Assembly (NCBI GenBank): GCA_903883645.1
Contig: CAISBR010000002.1
Coordinates: 1-64,000 of the forward strand
Reading direction: 5' to 3'
DNA length: 64,000 nucleotides
Origin: an uncultured Myxococcales bacterium
GTDB lineage: Bacteria; Myxococcota_A; UBA9042
Position numbers and translations under genes: made by a program. The notes beneath the pieces are model-generated. The model made no database searches. It was not told the origin of the DNA and was given only the letters and a program-made list of their open reading frames with translations. This document shows positions 1 through 7,842 of this stretch, one piece after another; position 1 is the first letter of the stretch; the number at the start of each line of letters is the position of its first letter.

Positions 1-192
1 AAGGCTCGGCACGCTCAGCATCTTCCTGACGGGCCATGCGCACCGCCGTCGCAAGCGATGCGACACCAAGCACAAGCCTCAGCCTACTAGGATGTACCGC
101 GGCGCGTTGCGGCTACGCCTGCCTGCAAACCGGCGAAGCGCAGTCCACTCATGCCGTTGTTGCGCCTTTATCAAGGGCGGCAGGAACAGCTT

Positions 193-408
193 CTAGGCCT
201 TGATGGCCCACCACGTCGCGCGATTGGCCTCGCTGACCTTGGTGACCACACCCTCGGCGAATAGCCGGCTCAACGCTTCCTGCAGGTTGGCCTTACTAAA
301 TCGCTCATCGCACCAACCATGAAAATCAGCCACTTGCAGCTCACGGTCCGGATACTGCTTCAGCGTCGCCAAAATGTACTCGCGCGCCGTTCCTGTTTTC
401 TTGGGCAT
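193..408 (-). CDS. small winged-helix-like hypothetical protein
   Basis: A 71-residue protein. The ATG is preceded by a strong purine run (AGGGGGG in the coding sense), which supports the start. The predicted pattern is helix, helix, helix, then a short beta wing: EYILATLKQYPDRELQV, a middle helix, LQEALSRLFAEGVVTKV, then a Trp-Trp near the end. This looks like a small winged helix of the kind found in DNA-binding or protein-interaction modules, but no specific family was recognised. The protein is basic at the N-terminus (PKKT). It stands alone, with about 165 bases between its start and the 3' end of the rhodanese gene on the same strand. No function is claimed. Confidence 0.6.
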   Translation of the reverse strand: MPKKTGTAREYILATLKQYPDRELQVADFHGWCDERFSKANLQEALSRLFAEGVVTKVSEANRATWWAIKA

Positions 409-573
409 GTTCCCCCCTTTTTCGATCTATTCGCGACCAGGCCGGCCACGATTCCCGCGACGGAGTCTAGCATGGCCACTGTGCGCAAGCCAAAGCGTTC
501 AGGGGCTAGGATGCATGTGAGGTTGAATTGCAGGGGCCACTGCTGGCATTGAGCTCAAGCAAGCTGCTTGTAT

Positions 574-1020
574 TTATTTCGATATATCAACTTCAAGTCC
601 TGAGCTCCGCCAGCCATCGATGCCAGCGGGCATGATCCAAACGTCGCTGTAGCCGAGGTTAACCGCCACACGGGCAGCCATATGACACGCCAGTCAGTGC
701 TCATTACTGCAATAAAAGACCAGTGTTACATCCTTGTCAGCAGGCAAGCGCGCGGCAATATCGCCGCTTAGAGCCAGCGCGACCGCGCCAGGAACCCGGC
801 CCAGCGCATAAGTCTCTGGGCGATTATTGTCAAAAATCATAAGCTTACGAGCATCATGCATGCGCGACCACAATTGCTGCGGTGTCAGAGCCCTTAGCGC
901 GGCCTCGGCGGTGCCATTGCGGTCACGCACAGTCGGCGCCCCCGCGCAGCCCACAGCCACAAGGGAGGCCAGGGTCAAGCAGGCCGCAGCGATGGTGGCG
1001 AAACGCGGACTTGGCGACAT
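574..1020 (-). CDS. rhodanese-domain lipoprotein, probable selenoprotein (in-frame TGA at 694-696)
   Basis: A conventional reading stops at a TGA (694-696) in the middle of the rhodanese active-site loop. Reading through it, the same frame continues for 40 codons to TAA at 574. It then completes the fold with the typical rhodanese C-terminus (ARVAVNLGYSDVW, then PAGIDGW). The loop reads YCSNEH-TGA-LACH. Related rhodaneses often have a second Cys exactly where the TGA lies, giving Cys-X4-Cys. The simplest reading is therefore Cys-X4-Sec. The start at 1020 gives a lipoprotein signal peptide with lipobox VAVGC, so the domain is probably exported and membrane-anchored. The total is 148 residues including Sec. 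The alternative is a nonsense mutation or sequencing error in a Cys codon (TGC or TGT to TGA). The SECIS-like hairpin just downstream favours Sec. Confidence 0.7.
660..680 (-). promoter_or_regulatory. SECIS-like hairpin downstream of the in-frame TGA
   Basis: In the coding sense, 13 nt after the TGA, an 8-bp stem (UGGCUGCC paired with GGCGGUUA, including three G-U pairs) closes a 5-nt loop, CGUGU. The loop begins 21 nt after the TGA and has a G-U at its second and third positions. Bacterial SECIS elements sit immediately 3' of the UGA within the coding region. They have an apical loop some 16-37 nt downstream with a G in its first two positions, which this matches. The pairing was found by eye; no folding energy was computed. 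Confidence 0.5.
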
Positions 1021-1055
1021 TGGGTATTGCCTCGCGGGTCGATGCCCGCGCGCCG

Positions 1056-1083
1056 AGAATAGCGCACCACGGCCGCGCCGCAA
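1056..1083 (-). promoter_or_regulatory. candidate sigma-70 promoter for the rhodanese gene
   Basis: In the minus sense, TTGCGG is followed after 16 bp by TATTCT. Transcription would start near 1049, leaving a leader of about 30 nt before the ATG at 1020. That leader contains GAGG as a plausible ribosome binding site. Confidence 0.45.
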
Positions 1084-1201
1084 GCTCGCATGGGGCGACC
1101 GGCGCGAGTTGTAGGTGCGGCCGCGCGGCAGATCGTGTACGCTGCGAGCGGCCTGTGGAGCGCGGCGCGACGGCACGCGCAACGAGCCCGCAGACGAAAA
1201 A

Positions 1202-2386
1202 ATGAGGCGAAGTATGGCACAGGCGAGCTCTTCAATCGGCAGAAACATACTAGTGATCATGGTCCTGACCGTATTATCGCAGACGGTTAGCGCGTGTGGC
1301 ACCAGCGGCGGCGGTGGCGGTATCGGCGGCTCGATCGGCGCACCGGGCACAGCCTGCAACCCCACCACCAGCGGCGAGGTTTGCCTGGGCTCTGCTCGGA
1401 TGCAGTGCGACCCCAATCTGACAGTCTGGACCCAGCTCGCGGTGTGCCCCCAGGGCAGCTCGTGCGTGTTTACCACGGCAACGACCACCTATTGTACCGC
1501 CGTGGCGGCCGACACCACCTCGTCGACCGGCAGCGATGCCAGTGGCAGCGACACGGGTAGCACGATCAAAGACAGCGGCGGCAGCCAGACCGATGTCGCG
1601 CCGGCCGACGTGGCCAAAGACATCACTGCCCCCAAGGATACTGCGGTTGATCCGGGCCCCGATGTGGTCGAACCAAGCGACACAGGTGCTCCGCCCACCG
1701 GTGCGATGACCATTGCGGATATCCAGAAGGGCTCGGTGAATTGCCCGTCGCCCGACCCGCAAACGTGGAATTCGCTGCCGCAAGTAACGATTACCGACGC
1801 GCTCGTGGTATCGGCAGCGCGCAAGCTCGCCGCGGACGGCTCGACGATCGGGCTGTATGTGCAGCAGGGCGCAGGGCAATGGTCCGGCATGATGGTGATG
1901 GGTAGCAAAGACGGCCCGCTCGCGACGCTGCAGCTCGGCGACGTGGTGACCCTGACCGGCGACGTGAAGGACTACTACTGCCTGACGGAGATGTATGTCA
2001 CGGCCGCGACAACGATTTCGACCGGGTCTATCCCCAAGGCGAGCACGGTCACGCTGTACCAGGTGGGCGATGGTGCCGGCGCTACGCAGAGTGAGCCGTG
2101 GGAAGGAACGATCGTCGAACTCAAGAACCTTGTGGCAAGCGGCGATGCGCTAGGCACGGACGGCAAGCCCCATGGCGACTTCTGGGTCGGCATGACGAAC
2201 GGCGATCAGGGGTTGCGCGTCGGAGCCACCTTCCCTGGCGTGTATACCAGCACCAAGCAACCCGACGGGACGTACACGCCCAAATACCCAGCTGGCACCA
2301 AGTTGAGCAAGGTGCGCGGCGTGGTCGACTATAACTTTGGGACGTACAGGCTTTTGCTTACAGAGGACCCGGTAGTTGCCCCCTAA
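1202..2386 (+). CDS. secreted lipoprotein with Asp/Thr-rich linker and OB-fold-like domain
   Basis: A 394-residue lipoprotein: basic N-terminus, hydrophobic helix, then lipobox QTVSAC. A Gly-rich stretch follows, then a small Cys-containing segment with four Cys (CNPTTSGEVC, MQC, VCPQ). Next is a low-complexity Asp/Ser/Thr linker (about residues 110-175). The C-terminal 210 residues (ITDALVVSA, GLYVQQG, LGDVVTLTGDV, GTYRLLL) look like the OB-fold domain often attached to secreted nucleases, but no nuclease domain is present. The start at 1202 was chosen because it puts the signal sequence at the N-terminus; reading from further upstream adds only Arg-rich non-signal sequence. Divergent from the rhodanese gene. 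The function is unknown. Confidence 0.7.
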   Translation: MRRSMAQASSSIGRNILVIMVLTVLSQTVSACGTSGGGGGIGGSIGAPGTACNPTTSGEVCLGSARMQCDPNLTVWTQLAVCPQGSSCVFTTATTTYCTAVAADTTSSTGSDASGSDTGSTIKDSGGSQTDVAPADVAKDITAPKDTAVDPGPDVVEPSDTGAPPTGAMTIADIQKGSVNCPSPDPQTWNSLPQVTITDALVVSAARKLAADGSTIGLYVQQGAGQWSGMMVMGSKDGPLATLQLGDVVTLTGDVKDYYCLTEMYVTAATTISTGSIPKASTVTLYQVGDGAGATQSEPWEGTIVELKNLVASGDALGTDGKPHGDFWVGMTNGDQGLRVGATFPGVYTSTKQPDGTYTPKYPAGTKLSKVRGVVDYNFGTYRLLLTEDPVVAP

Positions 2387-2396
2387 GTGGCTGCAC

Positions 2397-3134
2397 TTAT
2401 GGCAGTTGGGTGGCCGTTAACTCGGCCGGATGCAGCACCGCCACCGCATCCAGGTCAAAACCGCCGCTGGGCATGAGGTATTGATTCAGCCCCGAGTCGC
2501 GCACCCGCACGTAGCGAATGGCCTTTAGGCCCAAGTCGGCAAGATCAAAGCCATCGCCACCGGCTTGCTCCGGATCGACGGGCGACACCCCGTTGCCTGG
2601 GGCGCTCATCACCGCATGGACACCGGCGCAACCGGCAAAGATCCCTTTCGTATCCGAGGCATTACAAGGCCAAGTGTGCCAAGTACTGCCGTCGGCGCTG
2701 ACCGCCACCTCACCGGTCTCGATAAAGCCATCGAAGGCGTTCTCGAACACGAGCAAGTCGGGCCCTTGGCCGTCGATCGCGACCCAATCGTCGAACGCTA
2801 GAACGATTTCGCCACTTTCGCCCAATGAGACGACGTCTAAGCTGCCGGCCTTGTGCCCTGACCCCTTGGGTGCACCGAGCACGACGCCTGGCATCCCGGC
2901 TTGGCCGAAGCCCGCAGCTTGGCCAGGATGGAACGCAACCACGCGGTCGGCAAATGGATCTGCGGGATGCTGCGGTCCGCTACCCGTCAAACCGAGCGCG
3001 GCGGCCGTGGTGTGCGAATCGGTGGCGCCCGCATCGCCTACCGCGTCGCCACTTCCAGACTCGCAACTGGTCAGCAGCGCCGGAGCGAGTGCGAGCGCAC
3101 CAAACATAAGCCATTGATACGGAAGCAGTCTCAT
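2397..3134 (-). CDS. cell-surface lipoprotein, second gene behind the cobalamin riboswitch
   Basis: A 245-residue lipoprotein with lipobox LLTSC and a short Gly/Asp/Ser linker. The body resembles a widespread family usually annotated only as cell surface protein. Its recognisable blocks are DPFADRVVAFHPG, LDVVSLGESGEIVLAF, GPDLLVFENAF, EVAVSADGSTW, CAGV, GGDGFDLADLGL and GGFDLDAVAVLH, suggesting a discoidin-like beta sandwich. The gene starts 13 bp after the stop of the upstream lipoprotein gene on the same strand. The two probably form one transcript led by the cobalamin riboswitch at 3862-4020. That context suggests a role in corrinoid capture at the cell surface. This is inference; nothing in the sequence proves ligand binding. 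Confidence 0.75.
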   Translation of the reverse strand: MRLLPYQWLMFGALALAPALLTSCESGSGDAVGDAGATDSHTTAAALGLTGSGPQHPADPFADRVVAFHPGQAAGFGQAGMPGVVLGAPKGSGHKAGSLDVVSLGESGEIVLAFDDWVAIDGQGPDLLVFENAFDGFIETGEVAVSADGSTWHTWPCNASDTKGIFAGCAGVHAVMSAPGNGVSPVDPEQAGGDGFDLADLGLKAIRYVRVRDSGLNQYLMPSGGFDLDAVAVLHPAELTATQLP

Positions 3135-3147
3135 GGCGACCTCGCGA

Positions 3148-3663
3148 CTACTTCTTGGTGACTTTGGTCCAGGCAAATGCGCCACCGCAACCGGCGGTGT
3201 CCGGGGCGCTGGCATCGGCAGTGAGGGTCGAAGCCTTTGCCAAATCGAGAGTATCTTTGCCGTAGTCGACCATGCAGTAGTAGAACGCGTTGTTCTTGGG
3301 CTCGGTCCAGATGATCTTATTGAACTTGTTGGGGTTGTACGGGTCCGTGGCCGGTTCTTGGGTATACGCCACGTTGCCGGCGTTGTCGTACTCGGCGAGT
3401 TTTGCCCCATTCCAGGTGGTTTGGGTGATGACGTCGTCGGTGCCGTACGGGGTCGCCCAGGTGCCAATCAGCTCGAAAGCGCCCGCACTAGTGGAATCGC
3501 CCGCACTGCTGGTATCGCCCGCACTGCTGGTATCGCCCGCATCGGACTTGGCCGCGCTGCTCGTCGATGTGCTCGTGCCGGAGTCGCACCCTGTGGCCGA
3601 AACCGCCAAGCCCACGAGGCCTAGCACCGCGAACCGGCTGAAAATATTCATTATCTTGTTCAT
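3148..3663 (-). CDS. small lipoprotein, first gene behind the cobalamin riboswitch
   Basis: A 171-residue lipoprotein with lipobox VSATGC. A Ser/Thr/Asp/Ala-rich linker containing a 6-residue repeat (DTSSAG) follows. The mature domain starts at about residue 63 (ELIGTWATPYG) and carries two Cys (FYYCMVDYGKD and TAGCGGAF) that could form a disulfide. The opening GTW motif and alternating polar and aromatic residues recall small lipocalin-like barrels, but no family is assigned. The ATG at 3663 lies about 200 nt downstream of the riboswitch aptamer. The gene is followed after 13 bp by the second lipoprotein gene. Confidence 0.75.
   Translation of the reverse strand: MNKIMNIFSRFAVLGLVGLAVSATGCDSGTSTSTSSAAKSDAGDTSSAGDTSSAGDSTSAGAFELIGTWATPYGTDDVITQTTWNGAKLAEYDNAGNVAYTQEPATDPYNPNKFNKIIWTEPKNNAFYYCMVDYGKDTLDLAKASTLTADASAPDTAGCGGAFAWTKVTKK
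3496..3540 (-). repeat. 18-bp in-frame tandem repeat (two and a half copies)
   Basis: Two exact copies of an 18-bp unit (3496-3513 and 3514-3531) and a 9-bp partial third. They encode the DTSSAG repeat in the linker of the small lipoprotein. Copy number could vary between strains without breaking the frame. Confidence 0.85.
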
Positions 3664-3861
3664 AGCAAACCTGCGCAAAGGACCGCACCGGTTGCCCGCT
3701 CGTGCACAGGCCAAGCTCCGTTTGGAGCCGCGCTGCCTGACAAGCCTGCTGGTGCCGCCACCGCGAAAAACCGCAGCGCACAAAAGCAGGCGTGTTGGGC
3801 AATGTTGCGACGCAGCAAGGGCGAATGCCGCCTGCCGCGCTGGCTTTGCCGGTCCCTACGC

Positions 3862-4020
3862 CTCGAGGGACACTTGCACAGGGAGTTCCCGACTTGCCCA
3901 CGCGCCAGCGGTCCAGCGGCGACAGAGCTCACGGTTGCGGGTCAGCGCCGGATTTGCACCGGACTTCCTCCCGCGCAGCGTCCACAAGGGGCGCCACGCA
4001 AAAGCGAAGTTAACACGGTT
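3862..4020 (-). promoter_or_regulatory. cobalamin (AdoCbl-type) riboswitch
   Basis: Read on the minus strand, the region contains the conserved core of the cobalamin riboswitch. It has GGAAGTCCGGTGCAAATCCG at 3970-3951, followed by GCGCTGACCCGCAACCGTGA at 3950-3931. A GCCGCTGG element and AAGTCGGGAACTCCC come next. A TCCCT/AGGGA hairpin follows, possibly part of the expression platform. The element begins only about 13 bp beyond the glyA stop on the same strand and precedes two lipoprotein genes (3663 and 3134), which are the likely regulated transcript. Exact boundaries are approximate. Confidence 0.85.
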
Positions 4021-4032
4021 TGCAGGGGTGTT

Positions 4033-5316
4033 TCAAGCTGCGGGACGCGGCGGATAGGGCTGAGCGAAGCCGGGAGGCGGAAATTGCGCCATCAGCTCAT
4101 AGACTTCGCCACGCACACGTGCAATCTCAGCAGGGTCATCGCGGCCGGCAATCGCCCGCGCGATCCAGCCCGCCAGCAGCGGCATGTGCGCCAGACCCAA
4201 ACCGCGCGACGTGAGCGCCGGGGTACCAATGCGCACGCCCGAGGGATTCATCGGCGGCTGCGGATCGAACGGAATGCTGTTGAAGTTGGCCTCGAGCCCG
4301 GCCGCGTCCATCGCCTTGGCGGCCACCTTGCCCGTCGCGCCCAGCGGCATTGTCGAGAAAAGCACCAAGTGGTTATCGCTACCGCCTGTAATCACTTGCA
4401 AACCGCGACTCATCAACGCCTCAGCCAGGGCGCGGCTATTGGCGACCACAGCGTGGGCGTACGCACGGAACTCAGGGGTCGCAGCCTCTTGAAGCGCCAC
4501 AGCAATTGCGGCAGTAGTCTGGTTATGCGGACCGCCCTGCAGCCCAGGAAATACTGCTTTATCAATGGCTTGCGCGTACTCCGATCGACACAGCAACATG
4601 CCGCCACGCGGGCCGCGCAGGGTCTTGTGCGTCGTGGTCGACACCGCCGCCGAGTGCGGAATCGGGCTAGGATGCGCGCCCCCCGCCACGAGGCCAGCGA
4701 TGTGCGCCATGTCGGTAACCAGCAATGCCCCGACTTCACTGGCAATTTCGGCGAACTTGCTGAAGTCGATGGTGCGCGGATAGGCCGTGGCGCCCGCCAC
4801 GATCAGCGCCGGCTTGAACTCGCGCGCTTGGGCCGCGATCGCACCGTAGTCGAGCCGATGGGTCTGCGCGTCGACACCGTAGTGGGCAAAGTCGAAAAAC
4901 CGAGAAGTGGCCGACACTTTCCAGCCATGCGTCAAGTGGCCGCCGGCCGGCAGACCCAGGCCCAAGATGCGTTTGTTCTGGGCATCGCGCGGGATCAGCG
5001 CCGTATACATCGCCAGATTGGCCGGCGAGCCCGAGTACGGCTGCACATTGGCATGGTCGGCGCCGAACACGGTCTTGGCCCGAGCAATCGCCAGTTCTTC
5101 AATTGGATCAATCAGTTGCTGCCCTTCGTAGTAGCGCTTGCGCGGGTAGCCCTCGCTATACTTATTGGTGAGCACCGACCCCGAGGCCTCGAGCACGGCC
5201 AACGACGCATAGTTCTCCGACGGAATCAGCTTGGCGGTATAGAATTGCCGCGACTCTTCTTGGGCGATCAGCGCGCCAATGGTCGGGTCCTGGCGATTGA
5301 GCTCTGCGAACGACAT
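4033..5316 (-). CDS. glyA: serine hydroxymethyltransferase
   Basis: A 427-residue PLP enzyme that interconverts serine and glycine with tetrahydrofolate, the main source of one-carbon units in the cytosol. Near full family length. Diagnostic segments are IPSENYAS, the substrate and PLP region SEGYPRKRYYEG, VQPYSGSPAN, VTDMAHIAGLVAGG, and STTTHKTLRGPRGG, which holds the PLP Schiff-base lysine. The ATG at 5316 follows AAAGG closely. Divergent from rpsU. The cobalamin riboswitch lies directly behind its stop on the same strand, so read-through from glyA into the riboswitch leader is possible. Confidence 0.97.
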   Translation of the reverse strand: MSFAELNRQDPTIGALIAQEESRQFYTAKLIPSENYASLAVLEASGSVLTNKYSEGYPRKRYYEGQQLIDPIEELAIARAKTVFGADHANVQPYSGSPANLAMYTALIPRDAQNKRILGLGLPAGGHLTHGWKVSATSRFFDFAHYGVDAQTHRLDYGAIAAQAREFKPALIVAGATAYPRTIDFSKFAEIASEVGALLVTDMAHIAGLVAGGAHPSPIPHSAAVSTTTHKTLRGPRGGMLLCRSEYAQAIDKAVFPGLQGGPHNQTTAAIAVALQEAATPEFRAYAHAVVANSRALAEALMSRGLQVITGGSDNHLVLFSTMPLGATGKVAAKAMDAAGLEANFNSIPFDPQPPMNPSGVRIGTPALTSRGLGLAHMPLLAGWIARAIAGRDDPAEIARVRGEVYELMAQFPPPGFAQPYPPRPAA

Positions 5317-5541
5317 CCTTTGACCTCGAATGGCCCATCTAGGGGCGCGCGGAGCATGGCATTGCCCGGCGGACTCGTCAAAAGCGCGCAGGTGCAGCCC
5401 GCCCACGGCGACCAGACAGAAAATGGCCTTGCAGAACGGCGGCGAGCGTGGCAAACTTTCGCGCCTCAGCCGCCAGCACTGCTGCCCGGTTTGAGCGGAA
5501 CGCACCAGAACGACTTCTTGAGCACGGAGACCCGCAAGACG

Positions 5542-5832
5542 ATGAGCGATTTGCTGAACGATACCAATGCCCTCGACAAGCCCAAAGGCGAACGCCCGCA
5601 CCGCGCATCGGCCCGCTCGGTCGAATTCCGCCCGATCGAAGTCACGGTGCAAGACGGCAACGTCAACCGCGCCCTGTCGATGCTGAAGCGCAAAATGGCG
5701 GCTGAAGGCATCTACAAGGAGCTGCGCAAGCGCCGTTTCTTCGAGAAGCCCAGCGAAGAGAAGAAGCGCCGCAATCGCGAAGCCGAGCGTCGCCGCAAGA
5801 AAGCGGTGCGTGCCTCGCGCGAGAAGATCTAG
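5542..5832 (+). CDS. rpsU: 30S ribosomal protein S21, N-terminally extended
   Basis: A 96-residue basic protein whose last two thirds match S21: VNRALSMLKRKMAAEGIYKELRKRRFFEKPSEEKKRR and the Arg/Lys-rich tail (motif spans about residues 40-96). S21 is usually about 60-70 residues. Here roughly 30 extra N-terminal residues (starting MSDLLNDTNALDKPKGERPH) precede the conserved core. The ATG at 5542 is the first Met in the frame close to the core. An internal start is possible but no better Met is present before the core (VEVTVQDGNVNR-like region). Transcribed divergently from glyA. Confidence 0.9.
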   Translation: MSDLLNDTNALDKPKGERPHRASARSVEFRPIEVTVQDGNVNRALSMLKRKMAAEGIYKELRKRRFFEKPSEEKKRRNREAERRRKKAVRASREKI

Positions 5833-5965
5833 GCGTTCGCGCCGGATCTGCACGCCTAGCCGCATCAAGATCGCACCCTTCGCAGCCTGCTGCTGAGTCC
5901 ACTTGGGCTCGTTGCAGCGAACGCGAATCACATGGCGCCACCCTGGCCCGACCTCGGAGGCCGAT

Positions 5966-6772
5966 ATGGCCCTTGTGCGCAATCTTAAGACCCTGTTGGT
6001 GCTTACGTCGCTCGCGTCGCTGCTGGCGGCGGGCAGTATCGCTTTGGCTACCGAAGCGCCCCCGGATGGCGTGCCAGTTCCGAGCGGTTATGCTCCGCGC
6101 CTAGTGCGAACCAACCCGACGTTCGAAGGCTTCTTCTTCCACTTCGGGCTGGGCTATGCCACCACGGGCGGCCAGGGCGGGCCCGAGATTCCCAACGCCA
6201 AGGGCAGCGCTACCTTTGGCAATGTGACGTACAACACCACGATCCCACTGCACGCTGTGGCGAACTACAACAAGTTCGTGACGACCGATGTGGGCTCGGG
6301 CGCGGCGATCAACTTCCAGATCGGCTACAATATCAAGGGCTACGCTAGCTTGTGGCTCGATATCTTCGGCCACGGCAACCCCAGCGCGACCAAGTCGGAC
6401 TTGGCGGGCAGCGGCGCGATTGCGGTGATGGCGGGCGTGCACCCGCTGCGTTTCTGGCGCTCGAACCTGCCAGCCGACGTGAAATTGTACGGTGGTTACG
6501 CGCCCTTTGAGGTGCTCGGCTACAACGAAAACGAGTGGCAGACGGAATACAAGGGCAAAGGCTGGACAGGCACTTCGATTCCGTTCGGCATGATGGGCCA
6601 GTGGAAACCCCTTCCCGATAGCATCTTTACGCTGGGTCTCGATCTGCGCTGGGTGCATGCGTCGTACGAGAAGTGGTACTACAACTGGGACAAGGACCAA
6701 TTTTCTGCGCCGAGCTCGGCCATTACCACCTTGCGCTTTGAGCCCCGCCTGACAATCGGCTTGCAGCTCTGA
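5966..6772 (+). CDS. outer-membrane beta-barrel-like protein
   Basis: A 268-residue protein with a signal peptide (basic start, hydrophobic core, cleavage probably after ALA near residue 29) and an ATG preceded by GGAGG. The mature sequence alternates aromatic and glycine-rich strands (FFFHFGLGYATTGG, NFQIGYNIKGYASLWLDIFG, TLGLDLRWVHASYEKWYYNW). It ends RLTIGLQL, typical of a small outer-membrane barrel whose last strand closes the protein. No specific porin family was recognised. The asparaginase gene follows after 11 bp, so the two may share a transcript. Confidence 0.7.
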   Translation: MALVRNLKTLLVLTSLASLLAAGSIALATEAPPDGVPVPSGYAPRLVRTNPTFEGFFFHFGLGYATTGGQGGPEIPNAKGSATFGNVTYNTTIPLHAVANYNKFVTTDVGSGAAINFQIGYNIKGYASLWLDIFGHGNPSATKSDLAGSGAIAVMAGVHPLRFWRSNLPADVKLYGGYAPFEVLGYNENEWQTEYKGKGWTGTSIPFGMMGQWKPLPDSIFTLGLDLRWVHASYEKWYYNWDKDQFSAPSSAITTLRFEPRLTIGLQL

Positions 6773-6783
6773 TCAAGAACCCT

Positions 6784-7812
6784 TTGAAAAAGAAGTCTGT
6801 TCTCATCATCCACACGGGTGGCACCCTGGGCATGGGCGAGCCGGAGCTGAGGCGCTTGGACCTTGAGCCCGCGGTGCACCTGCAGCGGCTGCTTGAGCGC
6901 GTGCCCGAGCTGAGCGAGATCGCGGATTGCGACCTGGTCGCGCCGTGGAATCTTGACTCGTCGGACGTAGGGCCCGAGCACTGGCAGCAGCTGGCACGGG
7001 CGGTGGTTGAGCATGGCGGCGCCGGAACGGCCAATGGTTACAGTGGCATCGTCGTCATCCACGGCACCGATACGCTGGCGTATACCGCCTCAGCGCTCGC
7101 GTTCATGTTGCGCAATCTGGATCGGCCGGTGATTTTGACCGGCTCGCAACGGCCGCTGCAGGCCTGGCGCACCGACGCGCGGGCCAATCTGGCGGCGGCA
7201 GTCGAGGCAGCGACGCTCGATCTTCCTGAAGTAGCAATTGTTTTCGGTGATCGTGTGCTGCGCGGCTGCCGCGCCACCAAGGTGGATGCGAGCGACTACT
7301 TGGCTTTTGATACCCCCAATGATCCGCCGATTGGCCGGATTGGGGTGGGTATCGACTTGGATTTGCCACGGATTCGTCGGCCACAGGGTAAGTTTGAGCT
7401 GGCGGAGGGACTTGGCCGTCAAGTACTCGGAGTTACAGTATTTCCTGGTTTCGACCCGGCCCTGCTCGACGGGGTGATCGACTCAGGCGCGGGGATGCGG
7501 GTGCAGGCGCTGATCGTGCGCGCTTTTGGCGCCGGCAACGTGCCGATCGTGGGGCAGTGGAGCCTGCTGCCCAGCATCGAACGTATGTCAGCACGCGGGG
7601 TTGCAGTGCTGATCGCCACCCAGTGTCTGCGCGGTAGTGCGCAGCTCGATCTGTATGCCGCAGGCCGGGCACTTCGCGATGCTGGGGCGATCTCGGCGGG
7701 CGACATGAGCTTTGAGGCCGCTTCGACCAAGGCGATGTGGGCGCTTGCGCACCCCGAGCGCAGCGTGGCCGAGTGGTTTGCTACCGATCTGGCCGGCGAG
7801 GTTAGTCTTTAG
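6784..7812 (+). CDS. ansA: L-asparaginase, type I-like (asparagine amidohydrolase)
   Basis: A 342-residue enzyme that hydrolyses asparagine to aspartate and ammonia. The first active-site motif is HTGGTLGMG, with nucleophile Thr11. The second is IHGTDTLAYTASALAFML, with Thr95 and Asp96. Absence of a signal peptide points to the cytosolic type I enzyme. The start codon is TTG at 6784, the only start that keeps the N-terminal beta strand (SVLIIHTGG) directly after the Lys-rich beginning. It lies 11 bp after the preceding barrel gene. Confidence 0.92.
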   Translation: MKKKSVLIIHTGGTLGMGEPELRRLDLEPAVHLQRLLERVPELSEIADCDLVAPWNLDSSDVGPEHWQQLARAVVEHGGAGTANGYSGIVVIHGTDTLAYTASALAFMLRNLDRPVILTGSQRPLQAWRTDARANLAAAVEAATLDLPEVAIVFGDRVLRGCRATKVDASDYLAFDTPNDPPIGRIGVGIDLDLPRIRRPQGKFELAEGLGRQVLGVTVFPGFDPALLDGVIDSGAGMRVQALIVRAFGAGNVPIVGQWSLLPSIERMSARGVAVLIATQCLRGSAQLDLYAAGRALRDAGAISAGDMSFEAASTKAMWALAHPERSVAEWFATDLAGEVSL

Positions 7813-7842
7813 CTCGCGCACATACATGGGTATACTGGCGCC

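Noticed and set aside
3802-5541. A 580-codon open frame ahead of rpsU in the same frame
   Set aside because: It runs antisense through glyA, has shadow composition, and lacks a plausible start or domain; only the rpsU part is real.
5317-5541. Glycine riboswitch upstream of glyA
   Set aside because: No paired glycine aptamer cores were seen in this region.
5830-5862. Inverted repeat CTAGGCG...CGCCTAG after rpsU as a terminator
   Set aside because: The stem is short, the loop is 17 bases or more, and no T-run follows.
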